From: Anthopleura xanthogrammica
Lineage: Eukaryota > Cnidaria > Anthozoa > Actiniaria > Actiniidae
NCBI GenBank assembly: GCA_964019055.1
Contig: OZ025220.1
Coordinates: 750,834-814,833 of the forward strand
Reading direction: 5' to 3'
DNA length: 64,000 nucleotides
Shown here piece after piece: positions 1-9,589 of the stretch. The notes below the pieces were generated by a model. The model did no database searches. It worked only from the letters and a program-made list of their open reading frames with translations, and had not been told where the DNA came from. The position numbers and the translations under genes were made by a program. The first letter of the stretch is position 1. The number at the start of each line of letters is the position of its first letter.

Positions 1-544
1 AAAGGCACAGACATTGCATTTTTTTAGATTATTGAGGATTGCCCAGGATAAGAACTCAAACTTTCTAGAGACGACATGAAGTCTTGTTTTAAGGAGTTAA
101 GCTATGACTCGCTAGGACTCCGATCTACGCGTAAATTTGTGCCGTGTCTGAGTCTACCTCTATGGTATGCAGAAAGTTTCCAGTCGTTTGGTAGTTCATA
201 AAACCTTAATCAATCACATCAGATCAATAATTTACACATTATTATTGGAATGTTATGTAATTTTTTTGCCAAATTTCGTGATTTACGAGCGAAAGTTGAT
301 GAAAACGGCCTGTAATTTACAGAGAATGTATGTGACTCTTGTCTGAGTCACGGCAGGGAGCCATATATCCGTGACGCAATAGTCGCGCTGCGCTATTCCG
401 TTGTTAACTCGTTGATTAATGCAACTGGGATTCTAAAATCGCCAAGTCTCTTGAACGACCTTAATTGAACATATTCGTAGAATGAAATCACTAAACCCGT
501 GAAACAGATTTTAGACTAATACAGAATTAAGAGGAAATACCATA

Positions 545-616
545 TGCCCTTGGCAGGACTCGAACCCACGGTTTCGGTATACTAGTCCGACGTGTTAACC
601 ACTACACTACAAGGAC
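545..616 (-). tRNA. tRNA-like gene, predicted anticodon AGT
   Basis: A 72-nt cloverleaf can be drawn. The acceptor GTCCTTG pairs with CAAGGGC (one G.U). The D stem is GTGT/ACAC, and the 7-nt anticodon loop CTAGTAT reads AGT after U33. The T arm has loop TTCGAGT, and discriminator A follows. A box (TAGTGTAGTGG) and B box (GGTTCGAGTCC) are intact. The anticodon stem has one A.A mismatch and the T stem two wobbles. The D arm looks like tRNA-Val while the anticodon implies Thr, so identity is uncertain. It forms one arm of a hairpin with the copy at 682-753. It could be a functional gene, a tRNA-derived repeat or a pseudogene. Confidence 0.5.
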
Positions 617-681
617 CAACCACGCTGGTTACGCAGTTGCCACATATACAACATTGTCTGGCTGCGTAACCAGCGTGGTTG

Positions 682-753
682 GTCCTTGTAGTGTAGTGGT
701 TAACACGTCGGACTAGTATATCGAAACCATGGGTTCGAGTCCTGCCAAGGGCA
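682..753 (+). tRNA. tRNA-like gene, inverted partner of the copy at 545-616
   Basis: Same 72-nt cloverleaf as the minus-strand partner, with a few changes: a G.U in place of a G-C pair in the anticodon stem and an A.C mismatch at the base of the T stem. It is therefore slightly more degenerate. Acceptor and D stems and both internal promoter boxes are intact. The two copies and their flanks form a near-perfect palindrome of about 245 bp (529-773) with a 25-nt spacer. Confidence 0.45.
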
Positions 754-1563
754 TATGGTATTTTTTTCTTAATTCTTTAGACTAATACACTTTAATTAGT
801 AAACCTTAATTCAATTGTTTTCTTTTGTTTCTATTTGACTATTACACTTTAACAATAACTTTTTATTTCACAGGTTCATGTTTGATTAGAGGTTTAGTTT
901 GAGCGACTTTTTCTATATCAACTTTTTTATCGAAATTTCTTACTAAATTCCAAACCAAAAAAACGAGCAAATCTATACCGCTTTCGTGGAGCCTTCAACG
1001 TAAATTCGTTTCTTTTTCTTTGAGAATTAATGTTACTGAACATCCAAATCATGCACCTTTCATGTGTGACTTATTTCGATTACTATAAACAGTGTACCAA
1101 TCGCATATATCTGAAATCAAGAATCAATGTAGTTTTCTATCTGCTTTCCTTTTCTGTCGAAGCTTTTAATATAAGCTCAGTTAGATAGATATATAACACG
1201 GCGATCTAAGAATGATCTTAGGCGAACAAACAATACTACGGGGGGAAAGACAAAACAAACTAGATTAATTGCATGGATATGTGCAAACTTTGCTAAAATA
1301 ACAATGTTATTGATATCGATCGACAATATAACTTTCAAAAGGAAACAACGCATAAGGAGCTTTACGGGACCTTTCTTTAATTTTTGCAAAATCTAAGTTA
1401 AGTTCAGAGAGAAACATCAATCTATATAATTCAAATAAATTAACAAAGATACCGTACCACAACAGTAATTAAATATTATTTTTAATCCTAACCGTACAAA
1501 TGCATGCAGATGTCTTCCTTGAATGATTTTCCTGACTATAAACAAAACGTTTATTCTGAACTC

Positions 1564-1573
1564 TATTACTATT

Positions 1574-1636
<63 letters not shown>

Positions 1637-1727
1637 GTGGTTTAGTTCAACTTTTGTCTGACTTGACTTTTTACAGAAGATTGCGGAAATATATGGCATA
1701 ATTTCTAAGCAAAATTCTTAATTTCCC

Positions 1728-1770
<43 letters not shown>
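1564..1770. repeat. Two ATT/AAT microsatellites
   Basis: Trinucleotide runs at about 1564-1637 (with ATC interruptions) and 1731-1770. The same pair occurs in the duplicate at 12319-12516 but a few units shorter. These are among the very few differences I see between the two copies. Confidence 0.9.
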
Positions 1771-2056
1771 TAATTTCTTTTCGTTTCTCTTATCTCCTGG
1801 TTCTTATCCTCTGGCTTCTCTGTCTTATTTCCTTGTCTTCTTCTTTTTCTCTTTCTCTCTGTCCTTTTTCCCTTAATTCAGTCCTGTTTGGCTTCTCACG
1901 TCATTGCCCCACGTCATTAATATGGAGCCTGTAGCGACACTTCTTAACACTACAAAACTCATGACTTTATTTATATAAGTTTGGTTTGGTTCACATATCC
2001 TCGTGATTTTTTTATGCTCAATTAGTGATTATTTTCAGTATACAATTTGCAAGAGT

Positions 2057-2245
2057 ATTACAATGCGAATCGAAAAATCATAGCCACTTAGAAATATTTC
2101 AGAAATGGTTTATTGTTCGTTGAACAATCAGAAACTACTTTCTAACTCCAAGAAGTTTATCTGACTACAAATCAGTCAAACTTCTTGCAGTTAAAAAAAT
2201 TGTTTCAGATCGCTCAACAAATGATTTTTCGATTCGCACTGTAAT
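2057..2245. repeat. Terminal hairpin of the insertion
   Basis: A 25-nt sequence at 2057-2081 (ATTACAATGCGAATCGAAAA...) returns as its inverse at 2221-2245, with a further inner stem around GAAGTTT. The right stem is part of the host element's arm, so the left stem is an inverted duplicate of that arm sequence. Confidence 0.6.
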
Positions 2246-2552
2246 TTCATTACAATCAGCTCGAATAGTAATTACATTATTTTCATTTCTACTGCTACCT
2301 TAACAGACAGAGCGGAAAGTAGGAGGTCTCACCTATCATAGCCTCCTGCGCAGCCGCTGTGAGGCGTTTCCGGTTTGCGTCATTCCCCCACTAGCGTCTG
2401 CTCCAACTGGAACAACATTCCTTTCTACATTGTTTTCTATAAGTCAATCAAATCGCTAGGTGATATGCAATTTTTTATTTTGAGTAGCCGTTGCTGTTGA
2501 TAGTGTTAGTGAAGTCGCTAAACCTGTGAGATAATAATTGCTAGATTGTCAA

Positions 2553-3165
2553 CTACCGTGTAATCCTTTTCAAAATCTCTTTTCATATTCAAATGTGAAA
2601 ACTCTTTTGAGAATACCAAGACAATAGTGAAAACTAGCACAACAAACAAAGCTACCGGGGATTCTGAAAGGGATTCAGAAAAGTTCTAAACAGGAACGTC
2701 AACATGCTTGAGGCCTATTCGTGGATACATGAAGCGTAGATCCTAACCAGTAGTTATTGGATAATGGTCGATCTGAGAACTATAGACCCCTTGCAGTACG
2801 TTGGAATGCAGGAATGCAACTCCATTTGGTGCACAAAACTACAGGTTTCCAATTCTCAGGAGATTGAAATTATTTTGTTTTATAATTTCAGACTGAGCAG
2901 CTTTGACGTCACGTAAAAGGGGTCTATAGGAATTGTTGAAGGCTTTATGCTCATCTGATAAATATTGCCAATACATGATTGTAATCACACAGGAATGGTA
3001 TTGAATTGCTAATTTGTGTCCCTTATCCTACAATATAATGTAGGACTCAATGTCAATATATTTGAGGTTTTCACGAGTACTTTTATGAATACTAAACACA
3101 CCGCATTCCGAGAAGTCTACTCTCGTTTACAGAGCCGTTTAAATCACTAATTCCTTCGGTTAGAG
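2553..3165. repeat. Central segment of the inverted-repeat element (orientation A)
   Basis: This roughly 0.6-kb segment lies between the inverted arms. Its reverse complement is found at about 13345-13905, next to the second copy of the outer arm. It contains a TA-flanked MITE (2781-2928). A diverged piece of it (from about 2565) also occurs at 53325-53540. No coding potential is seen. Confidence 0.65.
2781..2928. mobile_element. TAGACCCC-type MITE, copy a
   Basis: Palindromic element starting TATAGACCCC and ending GGGGTCTATA, with TA at each end. The inner sequence contains CTCCATTTGG, TTTCCAATTCTCAGG and GACGTCACG. This family has seven recognisable copies in the window. TA flanks and short inverted ends fit a Tc1/mariner-type non-autonomous element (inference). 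Confidence 0.7.
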
Positions 3166-3997
3166 TTAAATTGACTATCTAGCAATTATTATCTCATGGG
3201 TTTAGGGACTTCACTAGCACTAACAACAGCAACGGCTACTCAAAATAGAAAATTGCATATCACCTAGCGATTTGATTGGCTAATAGAAAACATTGTAGAA
3301 AGGAATGTTGTTCCAGTTGGAGCAGACGCTAGTGGGGGTATGACGGGAACCGGAAACGCCTCACAGCGGCTGCGCAGGAGGCTATGATAGGTGAGACCTT
3401 CTAGTTTCTGCTCTGTCTGTTATGCTCGCAGTAGAAATGAAAATAACGTAATTACTATTCGAGCTGATTGTAATGAAATTACAGTGCGAATCGAAAAATA
3501 ATTGCGTCACGGACTTATGGCTCCCTGCCGTGACTCAGACAAGAGTCACATACATTCTCTGTAAATTACAGGCCGTTTTCATCAACTTTCGCTCGTAAAT
3601 CGCGAAAGTGGGCACAAATGTACTTAACATTCCAATAATAATATGTAAATTATTGATCTGATGTGATTGATTAAGGTTTTATGAACTACCAAACGACTGG
3701 AAACTTTCTGCATACCATAGAGGTAGACTCAGACACAGCACAGCTCTATCTACATGTATCTAAATAATTTGAGCATAAACAAAAATAATAAAACTACGTT
3801 CTTCTAGCGAGTCTTAGTTTAACTCCTTAAAACAAGGCTTCATGTCGTCTCTAGGATAATTAAGGAAAGTTTGAGTTCTTATCCTGGGTAATCCTCAATA
3901 ATCTAAAAAAATGCAATGTCTGTGCCTTTAGAAATTATTATACATTTACCGCTTGAGAGATCTTAGGGATTTAAGAATCTCAGACGCAATCAAACAC

Positions 3998-4128
3998 TAC
4001 TCTGGGCTGATCTTAGTCAGGGCACGGCTAACTCATCGATGGAACCCCTGAAACAACCTCTGGGGTGATGTAAGTCAGGGCATGGCTAACTCACAGATCG
4101 AACACTGAAACAACCTCTGGGCTGATTA
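3998..4128 (+). repeat. 57-bp minisatellite, ~2.3 units
   Basis: Copies of the window-wide 57-bp unit (CTGAAACAACCTCTGGGCTG..., ...CATGGCTAACTCACAG...) within the left inverted end. The reverse orientation appears in the right end at about 10535-10690 (three units). Confidence 0.85.
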
Positions 4129-4559
4129 GTGATATTTCATAAATCAATTCCGGCAAAAATGACAAACAAAGGACTTGGCATTGACCCCATTTTATTTGTA
4201 CGTTTTAGGGGATCATTAAACTCAATGAGTATTTCTATAGGAAGCTATAGGGTGGTGTTCAAAACCGTACTGCATTTGTTTTCGTATTTCCTGTTTTGTT
4301 TTTTTATGTATTTATTTTTTCCTTTTCTTACTGTGAGGCTCGAACGAGAAAAAAAGAGGTCATTCAAATATCCAACGATAAGTTCCGTGGAAAAAAACTG
4401 TTCCAAAGCAAATCCAAGTTTCAAGTTTGATAAACGAAGTCTCATGATTCAAAAAAATTCACACAAAAAAAAATTCATGTAAGAACAGAGAGGTTTTTTT
4501 TTTTTTTTCTAGGCAATTCTCAATAATCAAAAAATGTTAGTTCTCTCTTCATTAGCATT

Positions 4560-4563
<4 letters not shown>

Positions 4564-4602
<39 letters not shown>
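4564..4602. repeat. (TA)n microsatellite
   Basis: About 19 TA units in the left inverted end. The matching place in the right end (near 9870-9885) has only a few TA units. Confidence 0.9.
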
Positions 4603-4606
<4 letters not shown>

Positions 4607-5067
4607 ATATTATTAATTATTTTTTTAAGTTTATCCTGCACGTCCAGCATAAAATTTAAAACCAGTTAAGCCGCAGCCGAGACTGCACTACAAAAAATAC
4701 TTAGTAATTCAATGCATTCACAGCAACTCTTTATATTGAGTATATATAACTATTTATTATGAGTAACATCTACCCAACATTTTGAGTACTTTTTACTCCA
4801 GTTTAATTAAATTATACTCAAATGTGTGAGTAAAAATTACTCAGAACAGGGTAAAGGATACTGACTCAAAACTTGAGCAGCCCTTCCGAGCAAAGGAGCA
4901 CTACCAGGGAGCAGTGAGGAGCAGGTTTGGAGCACTACCGGGGAGCAGTTAGGAGCAGGTCAGGAACAGAGCACGAGTCTGTGAGCAGTTTTAAAAGGAA
5001 GGAAGGACATAAATTGCGGGGAGCATCCAGGAAGATCATTTCACTTAACATTCAGTACAAGAGACAC

Positions 5068-5690
5068 ATGTCGTCATCTAAGCAGTGCTATTACTGTGGC
5101 AAAACCTTTTCCAGAGGTTATAATCTAATACCTCATTTAGACGATCAAATTTGCAAAATGAACGCTGTCGAAGAAAATGATTCGAGATACGACGAAGAAA
5201 CTTCAAGCGAAGATGAAATTGCAAGTAGTGTCGAGGAAGAGCTAGACACGAGTGAATCAGAGTCAAATGATACTGAAGATGATGAGGATGATGATGATGA
5301 AAACCAGCCTTCAGATGACTGCTGGTCACCGTTGATAAACGAAGCCATGGATCGTCACGAAACGGAACTAGAAGCTCTAGAAAACGAATATATGGAAAGA
5401 GGCGAATCTAAAGAATGGCCAGAAGTGCATGCGTACAATAAGATGATATCCGTATTTAGAAATGAACTGAGAAACGTATTGTTTGAAAAATTAAAATGGA
5501 TTCAAGCGTTTAAAAAAAAAATCCTTATTATCGTAAAATAATGAGAACCCGACAAGATTTACTAGACAAGGGGGATTACGACTGGATGGAAGCAACCCAG
5601 GTTGCTATTGATCATTGTAAATTTCTCTTGAACAATTTATTCGCTGTTCAAGACTTACAAACACAAGACACAGCAGAAGACATGGAATAA
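5068..5690 (+). pseudogene. C2HC zinc-finger protein, frameshifted in a poly-A run
   Basis: The ATG at 5068 opens a protein with a single zinc finger near its start: Cys7, Cys10, His23, Cys29 in the spacing C-x2-C-x12-H-x5-C. A Glu/Asp/Ser-rich acidic stretch (about residues 38-85) and a charged helical C-terminal part follow. The original frame stops at 5541. In the run of ten A at 5512-5521, eight (or eleven) A would restore a frame that runs to the stop at 5690 (about 206 aa). The downstream frame clearly belongs: it aligns with the fragment at 17478-17717 (shared FEKLKWI, KN..RK.M.TRQ, EAT..AI, LLN.LF). So this is a repeated family, probably carried by the inverted-repeat element. Function is unknown; DNA binding is inferred from the finger. 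A sequencing error in the A run is possible. Confidence 0.6.
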
Positions 5691-6210
5691 GAATCTACAC
5701 CAAGGAATAATAGTTCTCACAGACAAACTGTAGTGGACTTATTTAGCCGGGAAAATAACCGGCTTAAGTGCAAAGAACGGTGCCTGTCAACACAATATGC
5801 CCTGTTGGAGCTAGCTAGAAATTATATCGAACATGTACATTGATTACTAAGAGACCAAACATTTACATTGTACCAATCTCATTACTTTATTTTACTTTTT
5901 AATAAGAGCTATAGTATTACAGAAACGAAATTTTCTTTTATTTTATGCTTTCTGTGTTATTGAATATCGGTACATAGCAGTACATTTCAGATCCCCAGCT
6001 GGGTACCTGGTGCTGCACAGCCAACCCTTGCTGTTCCCCTGTCAGTTCCATTTCCGGATCGAGAGCTTAAAAATAGTGTTTAATTCAGAAGTGGTGAAAG
6101 TTCTAGGTAAATAGTCTTTTTCCTGTTCCTCATAATTTTGCGCATTGCCATTGTGCTGAAGGATTTGAAATGATCCGGAAAATGGTATTCTGAGACTGAG
6201 TTAGGAATTA

Positions 6211-6541
6211 ACCTTTGAGGCGATAGGCTTTCACGTGGTGACGTAGTGTTACGGTCACCAAAAAGTTCGGACATTGTTGTTGAATTGCCATAGGATCGTA
6301 CTAACTTTTCTACAAGTTATCTACTTGTTTTGTTTATTCTGTTCTCTAAATCTTAGCAAAACTTCTTTAAAAATAAAGTATTTAGATAGTTTCGCTAAAA
6401 TTTTGAGAACAGAATGAACAAATCAAGTCAATAAATTGTACAAACGTTAGTACGATCGTATGGCAATTCAACAACAATGTCCGAACTTTTTGGTGACCGT
6501 AACACTACGTCACCACGTGAAAGCCTATCGCCTCAAAGGTG
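6211..6541. mobile_element. Palindromic MITE, ~330 bp
   Basis: Long inverted ends beginning ACCTTTGAGGCGATAGGC at about 6211 and ending with the inverse at about 6541. The arms extend through GTGACGTAGTGTTACGG and CCGAACTTTTTGG for over 85 bp each. The centre is AT-rich. No coding sequence. Confidence 0.7.
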
Positions 6542-6767
6542 AATTGTGATTCGTCTTTGGACACCGACTCCGGTGACTCTTCCATGCTGGTTACCTTCTG
6601 CAACTCCATATTTATTGCTCTAATTGCCGACTTTAGTGTTGTCCATTCGTCCAACGTCAAATACATTCCTCCTTCACGAAAATAACGCATTCTCGGCCTC
6701 CTAGGTTTATTGCTTTTCCAGATGACGTGTTCGCTAATTTTTGTCTTTACTCTGAACTAGCGGAGTG
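6542..6767 (-). pseudogene. PC4-like (transcriptional coactivator p15) C-terminal fragment
   Basis: Reading leftward from 6767, a frame gives a peptide with the segment FREGGMYLTLDEW followed by TTLKSAIRAIN. This resembles the C-terminal strand-helix of PC4/SUB1-type single-strand DNA-binding domains (known pattern: GISL...EW..LK). A TAG at about 6763-6765 would serve as a 3' splice site. The frame runs into the MITE at 6541, so the 3' part is lost or displaced. It lies between the inverted ends of the 3930-10755 unit. The match rests on a short motif and could be coincidental. Confidence 0.3.
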
Positions 6768-6787
6768 CAACTGGAACTAATCGAACT

Positions 6788-6805
6788 GGGGGGGGGGGGG
6801 GGGGG
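6788..6805 (+). repeat. Poly-G run (18 G)
   Basis: Eighteen consecutive G bases in otherwise AT-rich DNA, about 340 bp upstream of the galactosyltransferase start. Capable in principle of G-quadruplex formation. It is also a site where sequencing length is unreliable. Confidence 0.9.
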
Positions 6806-7148
6806 TATAACTACTCTTTGTCTTGATAATTTACGAGCGATATCATGCTCAACCTCATCCAATAATTGTTTATTATTTGGCTGCTAAGGATTTTATCCAT
6901 CTATTGTTAGTTATCTAATAATCAACCAATCAGAATTGGGGATTCAACATTGTATTTTGATCAGCATTTCCCATGACCAAAAATCGTTGACCCATAATTC
7001 CTTTTGAGGAACGTGATCAACTCATCTGGATGGAATGCTTTGGATGAAGGATTTTCATTACCTTTGAAACAACAAACATACTCATACACCACACAACGCT
7101 CCTGACAGACAAGACATATAAGACAACAAATATTCTAGCAAAACAGAA

Positions 7149-8273
7149 ATGACATCAAAAAAAAACCTTTTGTTTGGCTTAACCGTTGTTCAGACATGCA
7201 TAATTCTGCTATTCCTCATCAGAAGTAAAGTCTGGAACTTGGATGATTTCGGTCATCGTGTTCGTAATGTTAGGACGAATGGGAAAATCGATTTGAATGA
7301 TCTACAGTTTAGTTGGTTGAATGAATCTGCAAAGAACATCACTCGCAGTATCTCTAGACCTATAGCTATACCCACTACAGCCAATTTGTCAACTGAAGAG
7401 TCAACGCTTTCATACTCCCTTGGGAGCAAGATTATTAAACCTGCCATTGATCAAGGCAAGGGGGGAATATTTCTTCTCGTTCTGGTAACCACGGTTCCTA
7501 AATCTTTCGAGAGAAGAGAACTCATCCGAAATACTTGGGCTAAAGCTGCTCAAACTCCACTTCAAGAAGGCGTAAATGCTACGAATTTCACATCGTATGT
7601 CGTGTTTATGCTAGGAATATCTGGAAATCCCGAGCAGGACAACGCAGTTGAAGAAGAGGCAGGAAAATATGGAGACATACTTCGAGCCCCGTGCATCGAA
7701 TCTTACAGAAATATCATTTGTAAGGTATGGTTTGCGTTTGAATGGGCTCTGCCATATCATCCTAAGCATATTCTTAAGGTAGATGACGATATTTACGTCC
7801 GTATCCCAAGGTTCGCCTCGTGGTTGTCGAAGGAGAAGGTGCCACCAAATAGACTTTATGCAGGGTATGTGAACTATAGGGCCTATATTTATAGAAATCC
7901 AAGAGATAAACATTATGTTAATGAATCTGAGTATAATGGAGAGGTTTTCCCGAACTACTGTGCTGGACTGTGTTATACTTTTTCAGGAGACTTGCTGGAT
8001 GAATTTTTAGAGGAGTCCAAAACAGTTCGTAAGTTTAAGGTCGAGGATGCCTATCTTGGATTGGTAGCCAATAAAACTGGAGTACAGCCCTTTGATATGG
8101 GGGGTAAGCTCGTTGTGTGGGATAGGTATTTGTCCCGTTCAGTTCGCAGATGGAAAGACCAAAGGCTATCAAGAGTCATTTGTTTAGGTGATAGCTTAAC
8201 CCTCGAAGCTATCAAGTACATACATGAAAGGTTTGGAAAAATTGACAGTTCGTTTCAGATGGTTGACGTTTGA
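7149..8273 (+). CDS. Beta-1,3-galactosyltransferase-like glycosyltransferase (GT31), intronless
   Basis: Predicted 374-aa type II Golgi membrane enzyme that would transfer galactose or N-acetylhexosamine from a UDP-sugar in a beta-1,3 linkage. A short cytosolic end with three lysines is followed by a membrane anchor (about residues 7-24) and a stem with N-glycosylation sites at 58, 63 and 79. The GT31 motifs are in order: RRELIRNTW (122-130, the RxxIRxTW motif), the VDDD metal-binding site (211-214), CAGLCYTFSG (271-280) and EDAYLG (299-304). Length fits the family. The start ATG sits just before the anchor and no upstream in-frame extension is needed. The frame is uninterrupted, unlike its neighbours. 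A LINE tail lies directly downstream, and the gene lies between the inverted ends of the 3930-10755 unit. Acceptor specificity cannot be read from sequence. Confidence 0.9.
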   Translation: MTSKKNLLFGLTVVQTCIILLFLIRSKVWNLDDFGHRVRNVRTNGKIDLNDLQFSWLNESAKNITRSISRPIAIPTTANLSTEESTLSYSLGSKIIKPAIDQGKGGIFLLVLVTTVPKSFERRELIRNTWAKAAQTPLQEGVNATNFTSYVVFMLGISGNPEQDNAVEEEAGKYGDILRAPCIESYRNIICKVWFAFEWALPYHPKHILKVDDDIYVRIPRFASWLSKEKVPPNRLYAGYVNYRAYIYRNPRDKHYVNESEYNGEVFPNYCAGLCYTFSGDLLDEFLEESKTVRKFKVEDAYLGLVANKTGVQPFDMGGKLVVWDRYLSRSVRRWKDQRLSRVICLGDSLTLEAIKYIHERFGKIDSSFQMVDV

Positions 8274-8284
8274 ATTTTAATGTT

Positions 8285-8640
8285 TGTGTTGTATTATGGG
8301 GGAAGCAAAGGCTGTCCTATCATGCCATCAAAGAATGGAACAATCTAAGTGACGTTGTTAAACAGTCTTCAAAAATTTCTCAATTTAAGTCTATTTTTTC
8401 TGAATGAACTATTTAAGTATGCTATTTGAATTTTTACATTTTTGCATAATTGTAATTTTTTCTCATTTTGTATCGATAATTTGCCTTCTACTTTTTAACT
8501 CCATTATGATGCATAAAAATTAGTTTACAGGACCTTCTTGAAAATCACTAAAGTGAAGGAGCATCCTGTTAAAATATCATTATAAATCCAATAAATCCAA
8601 TAAATCCAATAAATCCAATAAATCCAATAAATTAAATAAA
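8285..8640 (+). mobile_element. 3' fragment of a non-LTR retrotransposon with short-repeat tail
   Basis: A frame ending at 8406 reads as the typical end of a LINE reverse transcriptase protein (RLSYHAIKEWNNLSDVV, then FKSIF and stop). Untranslated sequence follows, then a 9-bp repeat tail (AAATCCAAT units, about 8587-8632). It is 5'-truncated. Its closeness to an intronless gene invites the idea of retrocopying, but many invertebrate GT31 genes are naturally intronless. Confidence 0.6.
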
Positions 8641-9589
8641 TCAAATCAAATCAAATAAATTAACTACAAAAAATTGCACACATAAGGTTATTGTCAATAA
8701 TTATTTTAAAGTCGTTCTTACTGTTTAATATTTTTTTAAAGATTAATGAACATTATTGACAAGTTAAGTTAATTTCAATAAATCTGTGAATTTGAAATAG
8801 ACATTAATTAGTTTAATTGATAATAAATAATTAATTAGTATCTAAATGTCTTTACAAAATTATTCATCTATCTATTAACCACTTCTCAAAGCTCAAGTTT
8901 GATATGCTCAAACCAACCAACCAACCAACAAAAACAAAGAAACAAACGAAAAAGGAAGGAAGGAAGAAAAAAGGAAAAAGAAGCTAGGACTGAAAACAGA
9001 AAATAATCAGTTAATCAAGTAAATTTCTATATACTGTAAAAAAACTTCGTGGTCGTGTGAATTCTTTGAAATTTAAAGTGAGTTTATAAACGGTCAAACA
9101 AATCACGAAATACTTCACGCTTTTTGAGGCTTAAGAGGGCTTGCCTGTCAAATAAACACGTTTTTACGGTTTTCTAAGAGAGATTTCATGCGTTTGCGAG
9201 TTGATGAAAGTTCAGCGTCTCGGATTCAATGAGACGTAACGAAGGACGCGGTAAAAAAAGCATCTAGGAAATTTTGATAAAAAAAACCCACATTTAAGTG
9301 ACTTGAAACTGTGTTTTTAGTAAACTAGAATCATAAGGTCACTTTATTTTGTAAAATGATGAAACTAATTTCAAGATAGTTTAATTCAGAAGAAGAAGAC
9401 GACGAAAGTCCAAAGGCCACCCCTCCCCAAATGACGCTATATAGGCCTGATAAACTACTTGAAGTTTAGCAAGTGAATTTGTATTTTTGCCATTATAGTG
9501 GTGACTGAATTGAAGCATTACTCAAAATAAAGAGTACTTGTGGATGCATTTCTTTGGTGGTGTTTTCACTCCTGGTTTGAGGAAGGGTT
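8641..9589. other. No gene seen
   Basis: AT-rich spacer with short A-rich and GGAAG-rich stretches near 8925-8985. Nothing coding or RNA-like is recognisable before the right inverted end begins near 9590. Confidence 0.6.

Larger units (their letters stand above)
381..2222. mobile_element. 1.84-kb insertion inside the left inverted arm, carrying a tRNA-like hairpin
   Basis: The homologous right arm (3166-3929) reads continuously across the site where this segment sits, so it is an insertion relative to that arm. It begins near the GACGCAAT sequence and ends just before a TTTTTCGATTCGC sequence. It holds a head-to-head tRNA-like pair, two ATT microsatellites and a terminal hairpin. No protein gene is convincing. 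Exact ends and target duplication are uncertain. Confidence 0.55.
1..3929. mobile_element. Composite element with ~760-bp imperfect inverted ends
   Basis: The reverse complement of 3166-3929 matches 1-380 followed by 2224-2552. This gives an inverted-repeat unit whose left arm is split by an inserted 1.84-kb segment (about 381-2222). The middle (2553-3165) is non-palindromic apart from one MITE. No transposase reading frame is visible, so it would be non-autonomous. The left limit is cut by the window edge. The arms also occur at 10756-13298 and, degraded, at 16380-16845. Classification to a superfamily is not possible from what I see. Confidence 0.7.

Noticed and set aside
4129..4482. 117-codon frame, with relatives at 10053-10337
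   Set aside because: Lies in the inverted-repeat ends; the copies differ by frame-changing indels and show no protein-like constraint.
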